Assembly: GCA_946482635.1 (NCBI GenBank)
Contig: CAMLSG010000286.1
Coordinates: forward strand, 1 to 5,532
Direction: 5' to 3'
DNA from: an uncultured Duganella sp.
Lineage (GTDB): Bacteria > Pseudomonadota > Gammaproteobacteria > Burkholderiales > Burkholderiaceae
Length of the DNA stretch: 5,532 nucleotides
The position numbers were made by a program, and so were the translations under genes. How positions within the stretch are numbered: the stretch's first letter is position 1; every line of letters begins with the position of its first letter. The notes under the pieces were generated by a model. That model was not told the DNA's origin, searched no databases, and saw only the letters and a list, made by a program, of their open reading frames with translations. Shown here piece by piece: positions 1 through 5,503 of this stretch.

Positions 1-541
1 TTTCGGTCCATTCATATGGGGCCGCGGTGCTGACGGTCTGCGCCAGGTCCATGCCAGACAGGCCGGGAAAGCCGCGCGCCAGGCGCAACGCATCGTCCGC
101 GGTGCCGCCGGCAACGATGGCGCCGGATTGGGCGCCCCTCTCGCGCAGGATGCGGGTCAGCTTGCGGGTATCGATGCCTGCGATTGCCACCACGCCTTGC
201 TCCGCCAGCCAGGACGACAGGTCCTGTTCGCTGCGGAAGTTCGATGCCAGGAATGGCACATCCTTCACAATCAGGCCGGCCGCATGGATCAGCGGGGCTT
301 CACCGTCTTCGCGGTTGACGCCCGTGTTGCCGATGTGCGGATAAGTCAGGGTGACAATCTGGCGGCTGTAGCTTGGGTCACTCAGGATTTCCTGGTACCC
401 GCTCATGGCGGTATTGAAGACGACTTCGCCAGCCGTGGAGCCGTTGGCACCGATCGCGGTGCCTTCAAACAGGGTGCCATCAGCCAATGCGAGAATAGCG
501 CGCCCGGCATTCCCATGGGGATGCTTGAGTGGGTGTTTCAT
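1..541 (-). CDS. carA: Carbamoyl-phosphate synthase small subunit, N-terminal part (cut by window edge)
   Basis: CarA is the glutamine amidotransferase subunit of carbamoyl-phosphate synthase. It releases ammonia from glutamine and passes it to CarB to make carbamoyl phosphate for pyrimidines and arginine in the cytoplasm. Reading leftward from the ATG at 541-539 there are 180 codons with no stop. Signature stretches are [15 protein letters not shown] (about residues 20-34), [73 protein letters not shown] and [16 protein letters not shown]; all resemble E. coli CarA as I recall it. This is the small-chain N-terminal domain and the start of the linker. The class I amidotransferase domain with the catalytic Cys lies off the left edge. 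The start is supported by an AGGAG (550-554 on the complement) 8 bases upstream. The first dozen residues ([13 protein letters not shown]) form a short extension before the conserved core. The gene is transcribed divergently from folA. Confidence 0.96.
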   Translation of the reverse strand, partial: MKHPLKHPHGNAGRAILALADGTLFEGTAIGANGSTAGEVVFNTAMSGYQEILSDPSYSRQIVTLTYPHIGNTGVNREDGEAPLIHAAGLIVKDVPFLASNFRSEQDLSSWLAEQGVVAIAGIDTRKLTRILRERGAQSGAIVAGGTADDALRLARGFPGLSGMDLAQTVSTAAPYEWTE

Positions 542-560
542 CAGGGGTTCTCCTGGGGTC

Positions 561-630
561 CGTATCGTTATAAAACCAACAAACAGAATTACTCAGCAGT
601 AATTCCTAGCGCGCTGGAAGCTACGATACG
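561..630. repeat. Two concentric perfect inverted repeats upstream of carA
   Basis: The inner palindrome is GAATTACT (586-593), a CAGC spacer, and AGTAATTC (598-605). The outer pair is CGTATCGT (561-568) and ACGATACG (623-630). Both are perfect 8-base inverted repeats, and both are centred on exactly 595.5, with 17 unpaired bases on each side between the inner and outer arms. The block lies 20-89 bases upstream of the carA start and would cover the -35 region if the TATAAC at 567-572 is the carA -10 box. It could be a two-layer operator for a dimeric or tetrameric regulator, or part of a folded leader if transcription starts further right. The bases between the arms do not pair, which favours protein binding over an RNA stem. 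The repeats are directly visible; the role is inferred. Confidence 0.5.
567..572 (-). promoter_or_regulatory. Candidate carA -10 box
   Basis: On the complement this reads TATAAC, five of six matches to the sigma-70 -10 consensus. It lies 25 bases upstream of the carA start, which would give a leader of about 18-20 bases including the AGGAG. I see no good -35 hexamer at 16-18 bases spacing, so the assignment is tentative; an activator or an alternative promoter further right (a TTGACG occurs on the complement near 642-647) is possible. Confidence 0.3.
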
Positions 631-690
631 CCGCCACACCGCCGTCAAAACTCTCCAATGGTCACAAGGCCCCGTTTCAAGGCCAAAATA

Positions 691-728
691 AATTGCGGTG
701 GCGCAATTCCGCAACGTGACCGAATTGC
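691..728. repeat. AATTGCG inverted repeat plus a third AATTGC half-site before folA
   Basis: AATTGCG (691-697), GTGG, CGCAATT (702-708) is a perfect 7-base inverted repeat with a 4-base spacer. A third AATTGC occurs at 723-728, about where the -35 region of the folA promoter should be. The palindrome is centred 56 bases before the folA ATG. This arrangement suits an operator or activator site, but I do not recognise the word as the box of a named regulator. Confidence 0.35.
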
Positions 729-742
729 AAAGTGCTCCGATA

Positions 743-748
743 TATAAT
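743..748 (+). promoter_or_regulatory. folA -10 box (perfect TATAAT)
   Basis: TATAAT matches the sigma-70 -10 consensus exactly and lies 7 bases before the preferred folA ATG (756-758). Transcription from it would begin at about 754-757, on or next to the start codon. No convincing -35 element sits 16-18 bases upstream; TTGCAA at 725-730 is only 12 bases away, too close. The nearby AATTGC repeats may mark a regulator that substitutes for a -35 contact. Confidence 0.5.
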
Positions 749-755
749 GTCGGCC

Positions 756-1238
756 ATGACAAATTTGACCATCATCGTTGCCACTGATTCCAGCAATGGC
801 ATAGGCATCAACAACACTCTTCCGTGGCACTTGCCGGAAGACCTTGCGCACTTCAAGCGCCTCACTTCCGGCCACCCGATTATCATGGGCCGCAAGACCT
901 TCGATTCGATCGGCCGTCCTTTGCCGAACCGCCGCAACATCGTCATCAGCCGCAATGCAGATTGGCGGCACGAGGGCGTGGAGCGCGTCGGTTCGCTCGA
1001 GGAAGCGCTTGCGCTGGTGGCCGGGGACGGTGAAGCATTCGTGATCGGCGGCGGCCAGATTTTCGAGCAAGCCTTGCCGCTGGTTGACAGGCTTGTAATC
1101 ACCCGCATCGACCGCACTTACGAATGCGATGCGTTCTTCCCGGTGCTGGCCGAAGAAGCATGGCGGGAAGCAGCGCGCGAGGATCACGTTTCGGCAGCCG
1201 GGCTGCCCTATTCATTTATCAGCTATACCAGGAAATAA
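756..1238 (+). CDS. folA: Dihydrofolate reductase
   Basis: This enzyme reduces dihydrofolate to tetrahydrofolate with NADPH in the cytoplasm, feeding thymidylate, purine and formyl-methionine synthesis; the family is the target of trimethoprim. The predicted protein is 160 residues, the usual bacterial length. Visible family features are LTIIVATDSSNGIGINNTLP, the PWHLPEDLAHFKRLT segment with the catalytic acid at Asp29 (equivalent to E. coli Asp27) and Phe33, the NADPH-binding stretch IIMGRKTFDSIGRPLPNRRN, and FVIGGGQIFEQALPLVDRL near residues 97-115. The end is complete (SYTRK then TAA). I chose the ATG at 756 because it gives the normal family N-terminus. An in-frame ATG at 747 overlaps the TATAAT box and adds only MSA. 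No Shine-Dalgarno precedes either ATG, and the promoter position suggests a leaderless mRNA. A DUF4337 gene follows after 3 bases and is probably cotranscribed. Confidence 0.96.
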   Translation: MTNLTIIVATDSSNGIGINNTLPWHLPEDLAHFKRLTSGHPIIMGRKTFDSIGRPLPNRRNIVISRNADWRHEGVERVGSLEEALALVAGDGEAFVIGGGQIFEQALPLVDRLVITRIDRTYECDAFFPVLAEEAWREAAREDHVSAAGLPYSFISYTRK

Positions 1239-1241
1239 AAC

Positions 1242-1805
1242 ATGTCCGGACACGGTTTCCACGTCCACGGCCCGCATGACCACGCCGTGGAACACGCAGC
1301 ACACAGCAACGACAAATTCTCGGGCAATATCGCCGTGACAACGGCCATCCTGGCTACCGTGGGCGCCATCTTCGGCTACCAGGGCGGCGCCACGCAAAAC
1401 GATGCGGCGCTGTTCAAGAACAATGCCGCCATCGCCAAGACCGAAGCGTCCAACCGCTGGAACTACTACCAGTCCAAATCGTCCAAGCAGAACCTGGCCG
1501 AACTGGCCATGCTGCTGCCGAACGCCGAGGTGGAAAAGTACAAGGCCGAAGTGCTGCGCTACAAGGAAGAGAAAGACGCTATCAAGAAGGATGCCGAGGA
1601 ATGGGAAGCCAAGTCGGCCGAGTGGGACCATAAGTCCGACCACGCCCTGCACAAGCACCACCAATGGGCGCTGGCCACCACGGCGGAACAAATCGCGATT
1701 GCGCTGGCTGCGATCACCCTGCTGACCAACCGTAAATGGCTGATGTATGCCACCTACGGCGTGGCTGCCGTCGGCCTCGGCCTCGGCGTGTTGGCGATGC
1801 TGTAA
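1242..1805 (+). CDS. DUF4337-family membrane protein
   Basis: I recognise this 187-residue protein as DUF4337-like, a family of unknown function. The N-terminus is rich in histidine (His 4, 7, 9, 12, 14, 18, 21). A first hydrophobic segment spans about residues 29-46. A charged, probably helical or coiled-coil middle follows (about 55-140) with the typical SNRWNYYQSKSSKQNLAELA stretch at 70-89. A second histidine cluster (130, 134, 137, 139, 140) sits just before a second hydrophobic segment (about 143-162), and a third spans about 167-186. The likely form is an inner-membrane protein with a large soluble hairpin between helices. AGGA inside the folA tail (1230-1233) is a well-placed ribosome-binding site, and the 3-base gap suggests one operon with folA. 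An intrinsic terminator follows 15 bases after the stop. No enzymatic motif is visible; the histidine clusters might bind metal, but that is a guess. Confidence 0.85.
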   Translation: MSGHGFHVHGPHDHAVEHAAHSNDKFSGNIAVTTAILATVGAIFGYQGGATQNDAALFKNNAAIAKTEASNRWNYYQSKSSKQNLAELAMLLPNAEVEKYKAEVLRYKEEKDAIKKDAEEWEAKSAEWDHKSDHALHKHHQWALATTAEQIAIALAAITLLTNRKWLMYATYGVAAVGLGLGVLAML

Positions 1806-1819
1806 ATATTTTCACCCCC

Positions 1820-1858
1820 GGCCGGGAATTTCTGCGATACTCCCGGTCTTATTTTTTT
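1820..1858 (+). terminator. Intrinsic terminator after the folA-DUF4337 unit
   Basis: GGCCGGGA (1820-1827) pairs with TCCCGGTC (1841-1848) as an 8-bp GC-rich stem with one G-T wobble and a 13-base loop. It is followed by TTA and then seven T residues (1852-1858), the classic rho-independent layout on the plus strand. It begins 15 bases after the DUF4337 stop and ends 30 bases before the decarboxylase start. It therefore either separates the two units or, if transcription of the decarboxylase starts upstream of it, lies in that gene's leader. Confidence 0.65.
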
Positions 1859-1859
1859 G

Positions 1860-1877
1860 AGGCGCTTGGTCGCGCCT
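1860..1877 (+). promoter_or_regulatory. Small hairpin abutting the decarboxylase ribosome-binding site
   Basis: AGGCGC (1860-1865) pairs with GCGCCT (1872-1877) around a 6-base loop. The stem starts one base after the terminator T-tract and ends directly against the GGAGA ribosome-binding site (1878-1882). In a message it could influence ribosome access or act with the preceding terminator stem. The pairing is clear; any regulatory role is inferred. Confidence 0.3.
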
Positions 1878-1888
1878 GGAGAACATCG

Positions 1889-4144
1889 ATGAAATTCCGC
1901 TTCCCCATCGTCATCATTGACGAGGATTTCCGTTCCGAGAACACGTCCGGCCTGGGCATTCGCGCCCTGGCCGCGGCGATGGAAAACGAAGGCATGGACG
2001 TCCTGGGTGTGACCAGTTACGGCGACCTGGCGCAATTCGCACAGCAGCAGTCGCGCGCCTCGGCCTTCGTGCTGTCGATCGACGACGAGGAATTCGGCGG
2101 CGGCACCCCGGAAGAAACCGACTTCGCGCTGGCTTCCCTGCGCGCCTTCGTTTCCGAGATCCGCCACAAGAACGCCGACATCCCGATCTACCTGTACGGC
2201 GAAACCCGCACTTCGCGCCATATCCCGAACGATATCCTGCGCGAGCTGCACGGCTTCATCCACATGTTCGAGGACACGCCGGAATTCGTGGCGCGCCACA
2301 TCATCCGTGAAGCCAAGTCCTACCTGGACAGCCTGGCGCCTCCGTTCTTCCGCGCCCTGGTGCACTACGCGAACGACGGTTCCTACTCCTGGCACTGCCC
2401 GGGCCACTCGGGCGGCGTCGCCTTCCTGAAGTCGCCGATCGGCCAGATGTTCCACCAGTTCTTCGGCGAGAACATGCTGCGCGCCGACGTCTGCAACGCA
2501 GTGGAAGAACTGGGCCAGCTGCTGGACCACACCGGCCCAGTCGCCGCGTCCGAGCGCAATGCCGCCCGCATCTACAACGCCGACCACGCCTACTTCGTCA
2601 CCAACGGCACCTCCACCTCCAACAAGATGGTGTGGCATTCGACCGTGGCGCCTGGCGATATCGTCGTGGTGGACCGCAACTGCCACAAGTCGATCCTGCA
2701 CTCGATCATCATGTGCGGCGCGATCCCTGTGTTCCTGATGCCGACCCGGAATAACCTGGGCATCATCGGCCCGATCCCGCTGGAAGAATTCTCGATGGAG
2801 AGCATCGAGCGCAAGATCGCCAACAACCCGTTCGCGCAAGCTGCCTCCAACAAGAAGCCGCGCATCCTGACCATCACCCAGTCGACCTACGACGGCGTGG
2901 TGTACAACGTGGAAACCCTGCGCGAAATGCTGGACGGTAAGATCGATACCCTGCACTTCGACGAAGCCTGGCTGCCGCACGCGACCTTCCACGACTTCTA
3001 CAAGAACATGCACGCGATCGGCAAGGACCGCCCGCGCGCCAAGGAGTCGATGATCTTCTCGACCCAGTCGACCCACAAGCTGCTGGCCGGCCTGTCGCAG
3101 GCTTCGCAGGTGCTGGTGCGCGACTCCGAGACTGTGAAGCTGGACAAGGACGCCTTCAACGAGGCTTACCTGATGCACACCTCGACCTCGCCGCAGTATT
3201 CGATCATCGCCTCCTGCGACGTGGCAGCGGCCATGATGGAAGCGCCGGGCGGCACCGCCCTGGTGGAAGAATCCATCCTGGAAGCGCTGGACTTCCGCCG
3301 CGCGATGAAGAAGATCGACGAGGAATGGGGCCAGGACTGGTGGTTCAAGGTCTGGGGCCCGGACAGCTTCGCCGAAGAAGGCATCGGTTCGCAGGAAGAC
3401 TGGATCTTCACCGAAGAGAGCAAGAAGTGGCACGGCTTCGGCGACCTGAAGCCAGGCTTCAACATGCTCGACCCGATCAAGGCCACCATCGTCAACCCGG
3501 GCCTGTCGCTGGACGGCCAGTTCGGCGAGACCGGCATCCCGGCGTCGATCGTGACCAAATACCTGGCGGAACACGGCGTGATCGTCGAGAAGTGCGGCCT
3601 GTACTCCTTCTTCATCATGTTCACCATCGGCATTACCAAAGGCCGCTGGAACACGTTGCTGACCGCGCTGCAACAGTTCAAGGACGACTACGACAAGAAC
3701 GCCCCGATGTGGCGCATCCTGCCGGAGTTCTCGGCCGCCAACCCGCGCTATGAACAAATGGGCTTGCGCGACCTGTGCCAGCAGATCCATGACTTCTACA
3801 AAGCCTACGACGTGGCGCGCCTGACCACCGAGATGTACCTGTCGGACATGGTGCCTGCAATGAAGCCGTCGGACGCTTTTGCCAAGATGGCCCACCGCGA
3901 AATCGAGCGCGTGGCACTGGACGACCTGGAAGGCCGCATCACCTCGATCCTGCTGACGCCATACCCACCGGGCATCCCGCTGCTGATCCCGGGCGAGCGC
4001 TTCAACAAGACCATCGTGGACTACCTGCGCTTTGCACGTGATTTCAACGAACGCTTCCCAGGTTTCGAGACCGACGTGCACGGCCTGGTCAAGCGCGAAG
4101 TGAACGGCCGCAAAGACTACTTCGTGGACTGCGTCAAGCAGTAA
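1889..4144 (+). CDS. Orn/Lys/Arg decarboxylase (PLP-dependent, fold type I)
   Basis: This is a complete 751-residue basic amino acid decarboxylase, which converts arginine, lysine or ornithine to agmatine, cadaverine or putrescine plus CO2, consuming a proton. Residues 1 to about 130 form the receiver-like wing domain (FPIVIIDEDFRSE onward). The core begins at the YSWHCPGHSGGVAF motif (Trp168, His173). PLP contacts are visible: NGTSTS at 239-244, His266 in DRNCHKS (ring stacking), Asp358 in HFDEAW (pyridine nitrogen) and the Schiff-base Lys397 in STQSTHK. The C-terminal domain carries PYPPGIPLLIPGERF (from 691) and ends VDCVKQ. The length and motifs resemble Pseudomonas LdcA and the Burkholderiales homologues, as well as E. 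coli AdiA/LdcI. Substrate cannot be settled by eye, so I give no symbol. The start at 1889 is chosen for GGAGA (1878-1882) 6 bases upstream and for the family N-terminus; the in-frame extension upstream runs into DUF4337 coding sequence. The gene appears to stand alone between a terminator and a strong hairpin. Confidence 0.95.
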   Translation: MKFRFPIVIIDEDFRSENTSGLGIRALAAAMENEGMDVLGVTSYGDLAQFAQQQSRASAFVLSIDDEEFGGGTPEETDFALASLRAFVSEIRHKNADIPIYLYGETRTSRHIPNDILRELHGFIHMFEDTPEFVARHIIREAKSYLDSLAPPFFRALVHYANDGSYSWHCPGHSGGVAFLKSPIGQMFHQFFGENMLRADVCNAVEELGQLLDHTGPVAASERNAARIYNADHAYFVTNGTSTSNKMVWHSTVAPGDIVVVDRNCHKSILHSIIMCGAIPVFLMPTRNNLGIIGPIPLEEFSMESIERKIANNPFAQAASNKKPRILTITQSTYDGVVYNVETLREMLDGKIDTLHFDEAWLPHATFHDFYKNMHAIGKDRPRAKESMIFSTQSTHKLLAGLSQASQVLVRDSETVKLDKDAFNEAYLMHTSTSPQYSIIASCDVAAAMMEAPGGTALVEESILEALDFRRAMKKIDEEWGQDWWFKVWGPDSFAEEGIGSQEDWIFTEESKKWHGFGDLKPGFNMLDPIKATIVNPGLSLDGQFGETGIPASIVTKYLAEHGVIVEKCGLYSFFIMFTIGITKGRWNTLLTALQQFKDDYDKNAPMWRILPEFSAANPRYEQMGLRDLCQQIHDFYKAYDVARLTTEMYLSDMVPAMKPSDAFAKMAHREIERVALDDLEGRITSILLTPYPPGIPLLIPGERFNKTIVDYLRFARDFNERFPGFETDVHGLVKREVNGRKDYFVDCVKQ

Positions 4145-4157
4145 ATTTGTACTGTGG

Positions 4158-4184
4158 ATCGTGCGCCGCACTGCGGCGCACGAT
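4158..4184. terminator. Strong hairpin after the decarboxylase, probable terminator
   Basis: ATCGTGCGCCGC (4158-4169) pairs perfectly with GCGGCGCACGAT (4173-4184) around the three-base loop ACT, a 12-bp GC-rich stem 13 bases after the decarboxylase stop. No T-tract follows on either strand, so it is not a textbook rho-independent terminator. It may act as a U-less terminator, a 3'-end stabiliser of the mRNA, or a transcription barrier. Confidence 0.5.
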
Positions 4185-4220
4185 TGAGCCGAGTCAAGGC
4201 AAGCTCTCCTGATTTCGGAC

Positions 4221-4250
4221 TATAGTTGACCTCCAGTCAATCCGGAGGGG
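4221..4250 (+). promoter_or_regulatory. Leader of the sigma-54 activator gene: -10-like box and ribosome-binding site
   Basis: TATAGT (4221-4226) is a five-of-six match to a -10 box with no clear -35. GGAGG (4244-4248) is a strong Shine-Dalgarno 10 bases before the ATG at 4259 and decides that start over the in-frame TTG at 4226. CCTCC (4230-4234) is complementary to the GGAGG across a 9-base loop and could mask it in a longer transcript. TTGAC (4226-4230) and GTCAA (4236-4240) form a competing short inverted repeat. Whether these folds exist depends on the real transcription start. Confidence 0.35.
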
Positions 4251-4258
4251 CGACTAAA

Positions 4259-5503
4259 ATGGCGCTTTCAGCTTGCATCCTGGCGGCCGGCAAGGCGCCG
4301 GCAAATGCCAGCAACAGGCTGCGGATCGATCTATCCGACGCTGGCGTATCCCTCATCGAAGCACCGCAAGACAGCGACGCCTCCATCTTCATATTCAAAC
4401 AGTGGGACGGCGAACTGGCCGCCAACCTGCAAGCGGCCGGCGCGCGGCAAATGCTGGCCATCTGTTGCGATCCCGGCGAAATGGCTGCCGACGCCATGTG
4501 GGAAGTGCTCGCTGCGGGCGCCTCCGACCTGCTTCTGTGGCGCAACGGCGAAGTGATCCTGCCCCAGGTGCTGGCGCGGCTGGAGCGCTGGCACGAGGTG
4601 GCGCGGCTTATGTCCTCCGAACGCATACGCACATGCCTTGTCGGGCAAAGCTCGGCGTGGCGGCGCATGCTGCAAAGCCTGGTCGAAGTTGCGGCCTTCA
4701 CCGATTCCCCCGTCCTGATTACCGGCGAAACCGGCACCGGCAAGGACTTGCTGGCGCAGGCCATCCATCGCCTGCAAGGCGGCCCGGGCCCGCTCACGGT
4801 CGTCGATTGCACCACGCTGTCGCCGGAGCTGGCCGGCAGCGAACTATTCGGGCATGAACGCGGCGCCTTCACGGGCGCCTACAGCGCGCGCGACGGCGCC
4901 TTTGCCGCTGCCAACGGCGGCGTGCTTTTCCTCGATGAAGTGGGCGAACTGCCGCTGCCGCTGCAGGCGCAGTTGCTGCGCGTAATCCAGGAACAGCAGT
5001 ACCGCCGCGTCGGCAGCAATGACTGGCATCCGACGCGCTTCCGCCTGGTATGCGCCACCAACCGCGAACTTGAGGCGGAAGTCCAGCGCGGCGCCTTTCG
5101 CGCCGACCTGTATTACCGCATCGCGGCCTGGCGCTGCCGCACGCCGCCGCTGCGCGAACGCCAGGGCGATATCCTGCCGCTGGTGCAGCACTTCCTGCGC
5201 CAGCTTGGCGGGCACGATGTCGACCTCGACCCAGCCGTGCGACAGTACCTGCTGACGCGCAGCTATCCGGGCAACGTGCGCGACCTGCGCCAGACCGTGG
5301 CACGCATCTGGCACCGGCATATCGGGCCTGGCCCGCTCACCATCGGCGACGTGCCGCCGGAAGAGCGGCCGGCCGCAGGCGGCGCCAACTGGCCCGATGC
5401 CGCGTTTATCAACGCCATCGGCCGCGCGGTCGACCTGGGCGTCAACCTGTCGCGCATCGGCCAGGCTGCCACCGATACCTCCCTGCCGGGCCCGCCCATA
5501 TAG
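4259..5503 (+). CDS. Sigma-54 interacting AAA+ transcriptional activator with degenerate receiver and no visible HTH
   Basis: This 414-residue protein belongs to the bacterial enhancer-binding proteins, which use ATP to remodel the sigma-54 RNA polymerase closed complex. Residues 1 to about 120 look like a receiver fold without the phosphorylation site: SIFIFKQWDGE stands where an acceptor Asp is expected, followed by AAGASDLLLW. The AAA+ domain starts near VGQSSAWRRML (128). It has Walker A GETGTGK (156-162), the sigma-54 contact loop GAFTGA (202-207), Walker B VLFLDE with Asp226 and Glu227, sensor I ATNRE, the arginine finger region FRADLYYR (Arg281, Arg287), and YPGNVRDLR (336-344, sensor II). 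All catalytic parts are present. After about residue 370 only a short tail remains, ending AATDTSLPGPPI at a TAG, without the Fis-type helix-turn-helix usual in the family. It may be a natural HTH-less activator or a gene broken near its end. Target genes are unknown. Confidence 0.88.
   Translation: MALSACILAAGKAPANASNRLRIDLSDAGVSLIEAPQDSDASIFIFKQWDGELAANLQAAGARQMLAICCDPGEMAADAMWEVLAAGASDLLLWRNGEVILPQVLARLERWHEVARLMSSERIRTCLVGQSSAWRRMLQSLVEVAAFTDSPVLITGETGTGKDLLAQAIHRLQGGPGPLTVVDCTTLSPELAGSELFGHERGAFTGAYSARDGAFAAANGGVLFLDEVGELPLPLQAQLLRVIQEQQYRRVGSNDWHPTRFRLVCATNRELEAEVQRGAFRADLYYRIAAWRCRTPPLRERQGDILPLVQHFLRQLGGHDVDLDPAVRQYLLTRSYPGNVRDLRQTVARIWHRHIGPGPLTIGDVPPEERPAAGGANWPDAAFINAIGRAVDLGVNLSRIGQAATDTSLPGPPI

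Noticed and set aside
586..605. An ARG box controlling carA
   Set aside because: The palindrome has GAAT and ATTC ends but the spacing is 12 bases instead of the 4 in ARG boxes.
27..691. Plus-strand open frames across the left end
   Set aside because: They lie opposite carA, whose minus-strand translation matches the CarA N-terminus throughout.
732..755. Alternative folA starts at GTG 732 and ATG 747
   Set aside because: GTG 732 precedes the -10 box and ATG 747 overlaps it, so neither would be in a transcript from that promoter; dihydrofolate reductases normally begin as the ATG at 756 does.
645..1187. A 180-codon minus-strand open frame over folA
   Set aside because: It is antisense to a clear dihydrofolate reductase, with no recognisable protein or ribosome-binding site.
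1212..1691. A minus-strand open frame over DUF4337
   Set aside because: Its translation is an antisense shadow; the plus strand gives a recognisable family with a good ribosome-binding site.
1736..1888. A 51-codon upstream extension of the decarboxylase
   Set aside because: It overlaps DUF4337 in another frame and runs through the terminator; the ATG at 1889 has a GGAGA 6 bases upstream and gives the family N-terminus.
1754..4171. An 805-codon open frame on the minus strand, lying over the decarboxylase
   Set aside because: It mirrors the decarboxylase codons, and high third-position GC suppresses stops on the opposite strand. The translation is low-complexity (rich in V, H, R, D, Q) and matches no family I know, while the plus-strand protein has a full set of catalytic motifs.
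4226..4258. A TTG start adding 11 residues to the sigma-54 activator
   Set aside because: The extension would be encoded through the GGAGG ribosome-binding site, and no Shine-Dalgarno precedes the TTG.
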